The position numbers and the translations under genes are program-made. From contig NC_088313.1 of the NCBI RefSeq assembly GCF_910592395.1, forward strand, positions 2,501 to 66,500: a DNA stretch of 64,000 bases, in the 5' to 3' direction. The DNA comes from Lineus longissimus. Lineage: Eukaryota > Nemertea > Pilidiophora > Heteronemertea > Lineidae. The notes under the pieces are model-generated. The model saw only the letters and a list, made by a program, of their open reading frames with translations. It had not been told where the DNA came from and did not search any database. The first letter of the stretch is position 1, and each line of letters starts with the position of its first letter. Below, piece by piece: positions 1 through 12,130 of the stretch.

Positions 1-2539
1 AACCCTAACCCTAACCCTAACCCTAACCCTAACCCTAACCCTAACCCTAACCCTAACCCTAACCCTAACCCTAACCCTAACCCTAACCCTAACCCTAACC
101 CTAACCCTAACCCTAACCCTAACCCTAACCCTAACCCTAACCCTAACCCTAACCCTAACCCTAACCCTAACCCTAACCCTAACCCTAACCCTAACCCTAA
201 CCCTAACCCTAACCCTAACCCTAACCCTAACCCTAACCCTAACCCTAACCCTAACCCTAACCCTAACCCTAACCCTAACCCTAACCCTAACCCTAACCCT
301 AACCCTAACCCTAACCCTAACCCTAACCCTAACCCTAACCCTAACCCTAACCCTAACCCTAACCCTAACCCTAACCCTAACCCTAACCCTAACCCTAACC
401 CTAACCCTAACCCTAACCCTAACCCTAACCCTAACCCTAACCCTAACCCTAACCCTAACCCTAACCCTAACCCTAACCCTAACCCTAACCCTAACCCTAA
501 CCCTAACCCTAACCCTAACCCTAACCCTAACCCTAACCCTAACCCTAACCCTAACCCTAACCCTAACCCTAACCCTAACCCTAACCCTAACCCTAACCCT
601 AACCCTAACCCTAACCCTAACCCTAACCCTAACCCTAACCCTAACCCTAACCCTAACCCTAACCCTAACCCTAACCCTAACCCTAACCCTAACCCTAACC
701 CTAACCCTAACCCTAACCCTAACCCTAACCCTAACCCTAACCCTAACCCTAACCCTAACCCTAACCCTAACCCTAACCCTAACCCTAACCCTAACCCTAA
801 CCCTAACCCTAACCCTAACCCTAACCCTAACCCTAACCCTAACCCTAACCCTAACCCTAACCCTAACCCTAACCCTAACCCTAACCCTAACCCTAACCCT
901 AACCCTAACCCTAACCCTAACCCTAACCCTAACCCTAACCCTAACCCTAACCCTAACCCTAACCCTAACCCTAACCCTAACCCTAACCCTAACCCTAACC
1001 CTAACCCTAACCCTAACCCTAACCCTAACCCTAACCCTAACCCTAACCCTAACCCTAACCCTAACCCTAACCCTAACCCTAACCCTAACCCTAACCCTAA
1101 CCCTAACCCTAACCCTAACCCTAACCCTAACCCTAACCCTAACCCTAACCCTAACCCTAACCCTAACCCTAACCCTAACCCTAACCCTAACCCTAACCCT
1201 AACCCTAACCCTAACCCTAACCCTAACCCTAACCCTAACCCTAACCCTAACCCTAACCCTAACCCTAACCCTAACCCTAACCCTAACCCTAACCCTAACC
1301 CTAACCCTAACCCTAACCCTAACCCTAACCCTAACCCTAACCCTAACCCTAACCCTAACCCTAACCCTAACCCTAACCCTAACCCTAACCCTAACCCTAA
1401 CCCTAACCCTAACCCTAACCCTAACCCTAACCCTAACCCTAACCCTAACCCTAACCCTAACCCTAACCCTAACCCTAACCCTAACCCTAACCCTAACCCT
1501 AACCCTAACCCTAACCCTAACCCTAACCCTAACCCTAACCCTAACCCTAACCCTAACCCTAACCCTAACCCTAACCCTAACCCTAACCCTAACCCTAACC
1601 CTAACCCTAACCCTAACCCTAACCCTAACCCTAACCCTAACCCTAACCCTAACCCTAACCCTAACCCTAACCCTAACCCTAACCCTAACCCTAACCCTAA
1701 CCCTAACCCTAACCCTAACCCTAACCCTAACCCTAACCCTAACCCTAACCCTAACCCTAACCCTAACCCTAACCCTAACCCTAACCCTAACCCTAACCCT
1801 AACCCTAACCCTAACCCTAACCCTAACCCTAACCCTAACCCTAACCCTAACCCTAACCCTAACCCTAACCCTAACCCTAACCCTAACCCTAACCCTAACC
1901 CTAACCCTAACCCTAACCCTAACCCTAACCCTAACCCTAACCCTAACCCTAACCCTAACCCTAACCCTAACCCTAACCCTAACCCTAACCCTAACCCTAA
2001 CCCTAACCCTAACCCTAACCCTAACCCTAACCCTAACCCTAACCCTAACCCTAACCCTAACCCTAACCCTAACCCTAACCCTAACCCCAACCCCAACCCC
2101 AACCCCAACCCCAACCCCAACCCCAACCCCAACCCCAACCCCAACCCCAACCCCAACCCCAACCCCAACCCCAACCCCAACCCCAACCCCAACCCCAACC
2201 CCAACCCCAACCCCAACCCCAACCCCAACCCCAACCCCAACCCCAACCCCAACCCCAACCCCAACCCCAACCCCAACCCCAACCCCAACCCCAACCCCAA
2301 CCCCAACCCCAACCCCAACCCCAACCCCAACCCCAACCCCAACCCCAACCCCAACCCCAACCCCAACCCCAACCCTAACCCTAACCCTAACCCTAACCCT
2401 AACCCTAACCCTAACCCTAACCCTAACCCTAACCCTAACCCTAACCCTAACCCTAACCCTAACCCTAACCCTAACCCTAACCCTAACCCTAACCCTAACC
2501 CTAACCCTAACCCTAACCCTAACCCTAACCCTAACCCTA
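1..2539. repeat. Telomere, (CCCTAA)n with an internal CCCCAA block
   Basis: The C-rich strand of a TTAGGG-type telomere runs without error from base 1 to about 2084, changes to CCCCAA for 2085-2372, and returns to CCCTAA until 2539. The C-rich strand on the left in 5'-3' orientation is what a left chromosome end should show. Perfect identity over 2 kb suggests a consensus from long reads. Nothing in it is coding. Confidence 0.98.
2085..2372. repeat. CCCCAA variant telomeric block
   Basis: Exactly 288 bp, or 48 uninterrupted hexamers of CCCCAA (TTGGGG on the other strand), lie between two stretches of canonical CCCTAA. Both borders are in register with the canonical repeat. TTGGGG is the Tetrahymena telomere repeat and is also known as a variant repeat in animal telomeres. 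It could be a true variant block or a base-calling artefact of long-read telomere sequence. Confidence 0.95.
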
Positions 2540-4827
2540 GGGCAACTAACCCTAGGGCAACTAACCCTAGGGCAACTAACCCTAGGGCAACTAACCCTAG
2601 GGCAACTAACCCTAGGGCAACTAACCCTAGGGCAACTAACCCTAGGGCAACTAACCCTAGGGCAACTAACCCTAGGGCAACTAACCCTAGGGCAACTAAC
2701 CCTAGGGCAACTAACCCTAGGGCAACTAACCCTAGGGCAACTAACCCTAGGGCAACTAACCCTAGGGCAACTAACCCTAGGGCAACTAACCCTAGGGCAA
2801 CTAACCCTAGGGCAACTAACCCTAGGGCAACTAACCCTAGGGCAACTAACCCTAGGGCAACTAACCCTAGGGCAACTAACCCTAGGGCAACTAACCCTAG
2901 GGCAACTAACCCTAGGGCAACTAACCCTAGGGCAACTAACCCTAGGGCAACTAACCCTAGGGCAACTAACCCTAGGGCAACTAACCCTAGGGCAACTAAC
3001 CCTAGGGCAACTAACCCTAGGGCAACTAACCCTAGGGCAACTAACCCTAGGGCAACTAACCCTAGGGCAACTAACCCTAGGGCAACTAACCCTAGGGCAA
3101 CTAACCCTAGGGCAACTAACCCTAGGGCAACTAACCCTAGGGCAACTAACCCTAGGGCAACTAACCCTAGGGCAACTAACCCTAGGGCAACTAACCCTAG
3201 GGCAACTAACCCTAGGGCAACTAACCCTAGGGCAACTAACCCTAGGGCAACTAACCCTAGGGCAACTAACCCTAGGGCAACTAACCCTAGGGCAACTAAC
3301 CCTAGGGCAACTAACCCTAGGGCAACTAACCCTAGGGCAACTAACCCTAGGGCAACTAACCCTAGGGCAACTAACCCTAGGGCAACTAACCCTAGGGCAA
3401 CTAACCCTAGGGCAACTAACCCTAGGGCAACTAACCCTAGGGCAACTAACCCTAGGGCAACTAACCCTAGGGCAACTAACCCTAGGGCAACTAACCCTAG
3501 GGCAACTAACCCTAGGGCAACTAACCCTAGGGCAACTAACCCTAGGGCAACTAACCCTAGGGCAACTAACCCTAGGGCAACTAACCCTAGGGCAACTAAC
3601 CCTAGGGCAACTAACCCTAGGGCAACTAACCCTAGGGCAACTAACCCTAGGGCAACTAACCCTAGGGCAACTAACCCTAGGGCAACTAACCCTAGGGCAA
3701 CTAACCCTAGGGCAACTAACCCTAGGGCAACTAACCCTAGGGCAACTAACCCTAGGGCAACTAACCCTAGGGCAACTAACCCTAGGGCAACTAACCCTAG
3801 GGCAACTAACCCTAGGGCAACTAACCCTAGGGCAACTAACCCTAGGGCAACTAACCCTAGGGCAACTAACCCTAGGGCAACTAACCCTAGGGCAACTAAC
3901 CCTAGGGCAACTAACCCTAGGGCAACTAACCCTAGGGCAACTAACCCTAGGGCAACTAACCCTAGGGCAACTAACCCTAGGGCAACTAACCCTAGGGCAA
4001 CTAACCCTAGGGCAACTAACCCTAGGGCAACTAACCCTAGGGCAACTAACCCTAGGGCAACTAACCCTAGGGCAACTAACCCTAGGGCAACTAACCCTAG
4101 GGCAACTAACCCTAGGGCAACTAACCCTAGGGCAACTAACCCTAGGGCAACTAACCCTAGGGCAACTAACCCTAGGGCAACTAACCCTAGGGCAACTAAC
4201 CCTAGGGCAACTAACCCTAGGGCAACTAACCCTAGGGCAACTAACCCTAGGGCAACTAACCCTAGGGCAACTAACCCTAGGGCAACTAACCCTAGGGCAA
4301 CTAACCCTAGGGCAACTAACCCTAGGGCAACTAACCCTAGGGCAACTAACCCTAGGGCAACTAACCCTAGGGCAACTAACCCTAGGGCAACTAACCCTAG
4401 GGCAACTAACCCTAGGGCAACTAACCCTAGGGCAACTAACCCTAGGGCAACTAACCCTAGGGCAACTAACCCTAGGGCAACTAACCCTAGGGCAACTAAC
4501 CCTAGGGCAACTAACCCTAGGGCAACTAACCCTAGGGCAACTAACCCTAGGGCAACTAACCCTAGGGCAACTAACCCTAGGGCAACTAACCCTAGGGCAA
4601 CTAACCCTAGGGCAACTAACCCTAGGGCAACTAACCCTAGGGCAACTAACCCTAGGGCAACTAACCCTAGGGCAACTAACCCTAGGGCAACTAACCCTAG
4701 GGCAACTAACCCTAGGGCAACTAACCCTAGGGCAACTAACCCTAGGGCAACTAACCCTAGGGCAACTAACCCTAGGGCAACTAACCCTAGGGCAACTAAC
4801 CCTAGGGCAACTAACCCTAGGGCAACT
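2535..4827. repeat. 15-bp telomere-associated satellite
   Basis: The unit CCCTAGGGCAACTAA is repeated 152 times plus 13 bases, with no difference between copies that I can see. Each unit holds the palindrome CCCTAGGG, and copy junctions spell CTAACCCTA, the telomeric word. The first unit overlaps the last telomeric hexamer, so there is no gap between telomere and satellite. There is no coding potential. Confidence 0.98.
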
Positions 4828-4905
4828 GTTAGTGGCTTGGGGTAAGTGGCCTGAGGGTTAGTGGCCCGAGGGTTAGTAGCTTTAGGGTTAGTAGCTTTAG
4901 GGTTA
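4828..4905. repeat. Inverted, degenerate copies of the 15-bp satellite
   Basis: Five 14-15 bp units such as TTAGTGGCCCGAGGG and TTAGTAGCTTTAGGG follow the homogeneous array. The reverse complement of the main unit is TTAGTTGCCCTAGGG, so these are the same satellite in opposite orientation; the first of the two quoted copies matches at 13 of 15 positions. Their divergence suggests an older proximal edge. Confidence 0.8.
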
Positions 4906-5585
4906 GTCGATGTGATGTCCTAGACTGGTTGTGACCATTGTCTCCCATCGTTCAGGTGGAGACATCAAGTCGGTGTGATGTCCTAGCCTGGTTGTGACCA
5001 TTATCTTCCATCGTTCAGGCGGAGACATCAAGTCGGTGTAATGTCCTAGACTGGTTGTGACCATTGTCTTCCCTCGTTCAGAGCGACACATCAAGTCAGT
5101 TTGATGTCCTAGACTGGGTAGACCATTGATTTCCATCCTTCAGTTGGAGACATCAAATCGGTGTGATGTGCTAGCCTGGTTGTGACCAATGTCTTCCATC
5201 GTTCAGGCGGAGACAACAAGTCGATGTGATGTCCTAGACTTGTTGGGACCATTGTCTTCCATCGTTCAGGTGGAGGCATCAAGTCGGTGTGATGTCCTAG
5301 ACTGGTTGATACCCTTGTCTTCCATCGTTCAGGCAGAGACATCAAGTCGGTGTGATGTCCTAGACTGGTTGTGACCATTGTCTTCCATCGTTCAGGATGA
5401 GACATCAAGTCGGTGTGATGTCCTAGACTGGTTGTGACCATTGTCTTCCATCGTTCAGGCGGAGGCATCAAGTCGGTGTAATGTCCTAGACTGGTTGTGA
5501 CCATTGTCTTCCATCGTTCAGGCGGAGGCATCAAGTCGGTGTAATGTCCTAGACTGGTTGTGACCATTGTCTTCCATCGTTCAGG
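4906..5585. repeat. 63-bp subtelomeric minisatellite
   Basis: About 11 copies of a 63-bp unit, with recurring words GATGTCCTAGACTGG, CCATCGTTCAGG and GACATCAAGTCGG. Because 63 is a multiple of three and the unit has no stop in one minus-strand frame, an ORF of up to 183 residues with a 21-residue repeat runs through it. I regard that ORF as a by-product of the period. Confidence 0.93.
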
Positions 5586-5589
5586 ATTA

Positions 5590-8500
5590 CCCCACCTGTA
5601 ATAACTCATTGTCACAATTATTTGTGACCAAAAGTGGCAGATTTTGTGGGAGCACCTCACATATTATGTTTCATAAAGCAAGACTTGAGTGGTCGGGATC
5701 CGTGACGGGATTGAGTGATTTACGACGGGATCAATTGGAGGATTTGAGACGGGATTGAAGGATTTTCGACGGGATCGGTGGTATTTGAAACGGGATTGAG
5801 GTATTTGCGACGGGATTGGACTTTAAGGTTTTAACCTGTAATAATTGTCATTCTCCTGCTATATTTGAGACGGGATTGGACTTTAAATGGTTTTAACCTG
5901 TAATAATTGTCATTCTCCTGCTATATTTGCGACGGGATTTGACTTTAAGGTTTTAACCTGTAATAATTGTCATATCGATGACGTCAACCCATGCCAATAA
6001 CTCATTGTCACAATTGTGACTAAAAGTGGCAGATTTTGTGGGAGCACCTCACATATTATGTTTCATAAAGCAAGACTTGGGTGGGGGGGGGGGGATCCGT
6101 TACGGGATTGAGTGATTTGCGACGGGATTGGAGGATTCGCGACAGGATTGAAGGATTTGCGACGAGATCAGTGGTATTTGAAACGGGATTGAGGTATTTG
6201 CGACGGGATTGGACTTTAAGGTTTTAACCTGTAATGATTGTCATTCTCCTGCTATATTTGCGACGGGATTGGACTTTAAATGGTTTTAACCTGTAATAAT
6301 TGTCATATCGATGACGTCAACCCATGCCAATAACTCATTGTCACAATTATTTGTGACCAAAAGTGGCTGATTTTGTGGGAGCACCTCACATATTATGTTT
6401 CATAAAGCAAGACTTGGGTGGGGGGATCCGTGACGGGATGGAGTGATTTGCGACGGGATTGGAGGATTCGAGACGGGATTGAAGGATTTGCGACGGGATC
6501 GGTGGTATTTGAAACGGGATTGAGGTATTTGCGACAGGATTGGACTTTAAGGTTTTAACCTGTAATGATTGTCATTCTCCTGCTATATTTGCAACGGGAT
6601 TGGACTTTAAGGTTTTAACCTGTAATAATTGTCATATCGATGACGTCAACCCATGCCAATAACTCATTGTCACAATTGTGACCAAAAGTGGCTGATTTTG
6701 TGGGAGCACCTCACATATAATGTTTCATAAAGCAAGACTTGGGTGGGGGATCCGAGACGGGATTGAGTGATTTGCGACGGGATTGGAGGATTCGAGACGG
6801 GATTGATGGATTTGCGACGGGATCGGTGGTATTTGACACGGGATTGAGGTATTTGCGACGGGATTGGACTTTAAGGTTTTAACCTGTAATAATTGTCATT
6901 CTCCTGCTAAATTTGCGACGGGATTGGACTTTAAATGGTTTTAACCTGTAATAATTGTCATTCTCCTGCTATGGTAGCAGACACCAGTACCGGAAATGCC
7001 CAAGACGGGATTGAGTGATTTGCGACGGGATTGGAGGATTTGCGACGGGATCGGAGGATTTGCGACGGGTTCGGTGGTATTTGAAACGGGATTGAGGTAT
7101 TTGCGACGGGATTGGACTTTAAGGTTTTAACCTGTAATAATTGTCATTCTCCTGCTATATTTGAGACGGGATTGGACTTTAAATGGTTTTAACCTGTAAT
7201 AATTGTCATATCGATGACGTCAACCCATGCCAATAACTCATTGTCACAATTATCTGTGACCAAAAGTGGCTGATTTTGTGGGAGCACCTCACAGATTATG
7301 TTTCATAAAGCAAGCCTTGGGTGGGGGGGGGGGATCCGTGACGGGATGGAGTGATTTGCGACGGGATTGGACTTTAAGGTTTTAACCTGTAATAATTGTC
7401 ATTCTCCTGCTAAATTTGCGACGGGATTGGACTTTAAATGGTTTTAACCTGTAATAATTGTCATTCTCCTGCTATGGTAGCAGACACCAGTTCCGGAAAT
7501 GCCCGAGACGGGATTGAGTGATTTGCGACGGGATTGGAGGATTCGAGACGGGATTGAAGGATTTGCGACGGGATCGGTGGTATTTGACACGGGATTGAGG
7601 TATTTGCGACAGGATTGGACTTTAAGGTTTTAACCTGTAATAATTGTCATTCTCCTGCTATATTTGCGACGGGATTGGACTTTAAATGGTTTTAACCTGT
7701 AATAATTGTCATATCGATGACGTCAACCCATGCAAATAACTCATTGTCACAATTGTGACCAAAAGTGGCTGATTTTGTGGGAGCACCTCACATATTATGT
7801 TTCATAAAGCAAGACTTGGGGGGGGTCCGTGACGGGATGGAGTGATTTGCGACGGGATTGGAGGATTCGAGACGGGATTGACGGATTTGCGACGGGATCG
7901 GTGGTATTTGAAACGGGATTGAGGTATTTGCGACGGGATTGGACTTTAAGGTTTTAACCTGTAATAATTGTCATTCTCCTGCTATATTTGCAACGGGATT
8001 GGACTTTAAATGGTTTTAACCTGTAATAATTGTCATTCTCCTGCTATGGTAGCAGACACCAGTACCGGAAATGCCCGAGACGGGATTGAGTGATTTGCGA
8101 CGGGATTTGAGGATTCGAGACAGGATTGAAGGATTTGCGACGGGATCGGTGGTATTTGAAACGAGATTGAGGTATTTGCGACGGGATTGGACTTTAAATG
8201 GTTTTAACCTGTAATAATTGTCATATCGATGACGTCAACCCATGGCAATAACTCATTGTCACAATTATTTGTGACCAAAAGTGGCTTATTTGTGGGAGCA
8301 CCTCACATATAATGTTTCATAAAGCAAGACTTGGGTGGGGGATCCGAGACGGGATGGAGTGATTTGCGACGGGATTGGAGGATCCGAGACGGGATTGATG
8401 GATTTGCGACGGGATCGGTGGTATTTGACACGGGATTGAGGTATTTGCGACGGGATTGGACTTTAAGGTTTTAACCTGTAATAATTGTCATTCTCCTGCT

Positions 8501-8760
8501 ATATTTGAGACGGGATTGGACTTTAAATGGTTTTAACCTGTAATAATTGTCATTCTCCTGCTAAATTTGCGCTGGGATTGGACTTTAAATGGTTTTAACC
8601 TGTAATAATTGTCATTCTCCTGCTATGGTAGCAGACACCAGTACCGGAAATGCCCAAGACGGGATTGAGTGATTTGCGACGGGATTGGAGGATTCGCGAC
8701 AGGATCGGTGGTATTTGAAACGGGATTGAGGTATTTGCGACGGGATTGGACTTTAAGGAC
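5590..8760. repeat. Composite GACGGGATT subtelomeric satellite
   Basis: This is a higher-order satellite of four modules. Short units of about 20 bp begin with GACGGGATT. A block of about 60 bp contains TTTTAACCTGTAATAATTG. A block of about 125 bp starts ATCGATGACGTCAACCC and ends in a G run before GGATCCG. A short block contains GCAGACACCAG and CGGAAATGCCC. The 125-bp block recurs with its TGACGTCA at 5979, 6312, 6641, 7215, 7718 and 8230, a spacing of about 330 to 575 bp as the other modules vary in number. No long ORF. Confidence 0.93.
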
Positions 8761-8844
8761 TTTGAAAATGTTTACATCTGTACATGGATGATTAGATAAC
8801 GAGACAAGGAGGAAGAAAAAAAGACAAAAAAAATTCGGCAGATT
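8761..8844. other. Short unique stretch at the inner satellite border
   Basis: The GACGGGATT satellite stops near 8760 and is followed by A-rich unique sequence with a run of A at 8818-8832. No gene is visible. Confidence 0.5.
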
Positions 8845-8915
8845 CACCGGGGGACGAACCCGTGACCAGCCGATCCACAGTCAAACACCTTCAGCGCTGA
8901 ACCGTCAAGGCTTTC
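8845..8915 (-). repeat. tRNA-like sequence, probable SINE head
   Basis: Read on the minus strand, this stretch has a tRNA layout. An A-box-like GGTTCAGCGCTGAAGG is followed by a 7-base anticodon-like loop CTGTGGA (centre GTG), and then by a good B-box, GGGTTCGTCCC, inside a short stem CGGG/CCCG. The acceptor stem does not pair well, so I do not call a working tRNA. A tRNA-derived SINE head or tRNA pseudogene fits best. Confidence 0.45.
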
Positions 8916-9142
8916 ATGTTGAAATAGAGATTTTATTCGCCTTTTATATGCGGTATGCAAACGAGCGCGCCACAATAGTGACAAGGTCGCGCAGGTGGCG
9001 AAGTGATTAGCCGAAATAGTTCCAAGTAACCGTATATTTCGATAGTTGTAAAGATTTAAAAACAAAATTTTTAGAAGCGAGGTCAACAGGGTCAAAAGAA
9101 ATAGTTTTTGCCGCCAATGATGTCGGCAATGGCAGATTTGAA

Positions 9143-10895
9143 TTAAGATTCGAGTCGATTCTTTTGGAAGCCGAAAGTGCGGATGCACAGGGCAATTGCA
9201 TTTAGAAATGTAACTGCCCTATTCGGCTCTTCCGAATCTAGGCCTATACATTCATCAACACCCAGGTCTGGATCATTTGGGTCCCGCGCCCCTGGAACGT
9301 TGCCATATCAGCTCACAAATCGGACTGTCCATACACATGGCATCACCTACAACTCCAGAATAATACGGTGTATTCACAGTAATATTCGCCAGCGCACACT
9401 TCCTAACTGTACCATCGGCTAAGAAACACAAGTGAAATTTTCCGGTCAACAACTCTGGACTGACAAGGCTTCTTTTTACCACTACACCAGTACACCGTGT
9501 CACGCAATGTTTTGACAGTTACGTCACCGAATTTCCCGTCCAAAACCGGCATGCCGTGACAGAGATCACTGACCGCATGCTTATCGCATGCTCCAGTCAC
9601 TAACTTCAACTCATTGCCGCATGCTAATTTCACAATACCGTCGGCAAAACATTCAACAGGCGGAAGGTCAGTTCCTACAGTTGTCCTACACATTCCAACG
9701 GACTGGGCTTGCCCCTTACATTGACACGATGAACACTGAACATTGCCATCACTCAAGCGGTTAACACTATCGGGGCCAGACTGACACTCACTAGGCCTAC
9801 TCGAAGAGTCAGAACTCTTCCGTTTGGCAGCGAAACCTAAAATTTTCCTACCAGGATTTCCACTCTGATTAGACCTAGGTTGACTCGAGCTAGACTTCGA
9901 GGACTCATTCCTCGGATTCAACTTACAATCAGCATACTTGTGGGTAGTGCTATTGCACCCCCAATATCCATGATGCCTAGGATCGGTTTTTACGCCTACA
10001 AAGCTACTCTTTGCAGTTGAATCGGTATCAGCTTTCCTTACTGAGCTACCATTCTTAAACTTCTCATCCTGCCCTAAACAATCTTATTGAAACCTATACC
10101 ATTCAAGCTGTTGGCACCATGAGCTTCCATGTATTGCTCTGCCAATCTTGCCATCTCATTCACATCCTTCCGATTCCTCTCTCTAAGGAACGAAGCAAGT
10201 GATCTGTGGCATGCATTGACAAACTGCTCCCTGAGCAAAAGATCGGTCAAACCTTCGTATGACTGGTCAGAATTAGATAAACTAACCCACCTATCTAGGT
10301 ACCTATCTAGCCTTGCCAAGAATTGGGTGGAGTTCTCACCTTTCTCAGGTCGCGCCTCCCTAAACCTATGTCTATATCCTTCTTCAGTATGTTGGTATCT
10401 TTACAACAGTTCCGTTTTCACCTTATCATAATCGGAGGCATCAACAGTTTTCATTTGACTATAAGCGTCCAACGCCTTACCAGTTAATACAGTACTCAGG
10501 CGGAAAACCCACTCGTCTTTAGCCCATTTCTGTTGCGTCGCGACGCGTTCATACCGCGCGATATACGCATCCATGTCATCGCGTTTTCCATCAAACTTTG
10601 GAATTTCCGGAGGCCGCATTTTAAAAGCTGGGTCGGCACGGGCTGCGCCACTTGCTGCGGTAGCGGCTTTAGCGCGTTCAATTTCTAACCTACTCAGCTG
10701 CATCTCTATTTCATGCTCACGAATCAAGCGATGTTATTCACGGGCCTCGGCGGCGGCGGCAGTGGCGCGTTCGGCTTCTGCTGCGGCATCTTCAGCATCT
10801 TGCATGTGCTTGTCGACGAACTCGTGCAATGGCTCACCAGACAGACCTAATGAAGTGCCTACTGCTAAAAACTCTTTTAAAAGTTTGGCTGACAT
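9143..10895 (-). pseudogene. Broken Ty3/Gypsy-type gag and protease
   Basis: A decayed LTR-retrotransposon polyprotein start. The first Met is at 10895, followed by an Ala/Glu-rich helix and a capsid-like part (FDGKRDDMDAYIARYER). Next comes a helical segment resembling SCAN-domain gag (LTDLLLREQFVNAC, EMARLAEQYMEAH). A CCHC knuckle follows near 9950-9990 whose first Cys reads as Tyr. The last part is an aspartic-protease-like stretch around 9500 (KTLRDT). In-frame stops lie near 10737 and 10400, and frameshifts near 10080, 9505 and 9305. The frame closes at 9143 and no reverse transcriptase follows. LTRs were not identified. A dead fragment. Confidence 0.85.
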
Positions 10896-12130
10896 AGCGA
10901 ATCAATGAAATTCGAGAAACTTAAACGCAACAATCCAACCAGGGTTCCAAACAATTGCGACTCAAGTAACGACGAGCGGCTACTAAACTATGTTGCTGAA
11001 GAAGCCATGATGGCAATTTACGAGTAAAACAGACTGATAATAAGGCTAAGGAACAACCGTTCCTAAAAAGGGGTGAAAGAGATCAATACTTCAACAATAC
11101 GATTCAAACTTCAGGGCCTACAGTATTACAAAGTCTAAATATGCATTCAATAGCGAACAACATTGATGGTTACGAATGTCTCTTTGTCTTCTTCCACGAA
11201 ACCGTCGGCGGGTGGTGGCCAGAGCTCATCTAAGAGTTGGGTTTTTTTAACACAAAACAGTTTTCTTACACTGACCTTGTACTGCCAGGCTGAATTCGAC
11301 TCGCACAAGTTGTAAATACCGGTCATTTCATAGAGCTGCACGGGAATTTCTACTCCTGCGTGGCTTGCCGTTCACGAACTGGGACGAAGTCCTGCAAATT
11401 CTTGGTGCTGAGTGGTGTGACGTGTTGTCGATGTCCTGTACGTAGTCCTGTCGTCGCGGAACAGTGGAACTGGAGTCCTGCCAGATGTGGACGGTGTCGA
11501 CTGTCGGACGATGCTCTATACGGACGGTGTCGGACTGACGGTGATGGTCCTGCCGGGTCGCCAGATGTCACAAACCAAGTGCTGCAGCGACTCGAACGGA
11601 AGGCTTGTTTTAGTCACTAACTGCGTTTATTGCGAAACCTAGAAAACATACATACAAACTTAAGTAAACGTTACATATCACAGAATATAATATCAACTGA
11701 AGGCCTGAATATAAATACGGAAACTGGTCGAAACTTACGGCTGTTCCTGTTATCTTGCATGTCCAACTATATGGGCCACGCCCGGTGGGCGTCCGAGGAC
11801 AAAGGTACTGTACGTGTGCTCAACGCAACACGGCCAAACGGGCTGAGGTCAACGAGACCAAGGCCTATACGCCAATGGTCTAAACCATTCACCAAGTAAA
11901 AGGGGTGACAGCTAGGGTGGTATGTGACACTGACGCGGGATTGGTCCGTGCGGGGGTTCAATGGCGCGTAGAAAGAGCAAGGCGAAGACCGAATTTTGTA
12001 CGAAATCAAGAAATAAATGGAAGAATTGTTATGTTAAACAACGAGTATAATCTATAGTAACCAAGTGGTAGAAGGAGCGTAGTTATAAGTATAGAATAGA
12101 GACTTTCAACTGTGTAAAATTCGGTAAAAG
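10896..12130. other. Region between two retroelement fragments, possible LTR/leader sequence
   Basis: About 1.2 kb separates the two gag starts, which are transcribed away from each other. It should contain the 5' leader or LTR of one or both elements. I could not find a convincing direct-repeat partner, a primer-binding site or TG...CA ends within the window. Small ORFs here (for example at 11360-11620) have no recognisable domain. Confidence 0.4.

Noticed and set aside
5109-5660. 183-codon minus-strand ORF with 21-residue repeats
   Set aside because: It is the open frame of a 63-bp satellite, with no non-repeat domain and no splice or start context.
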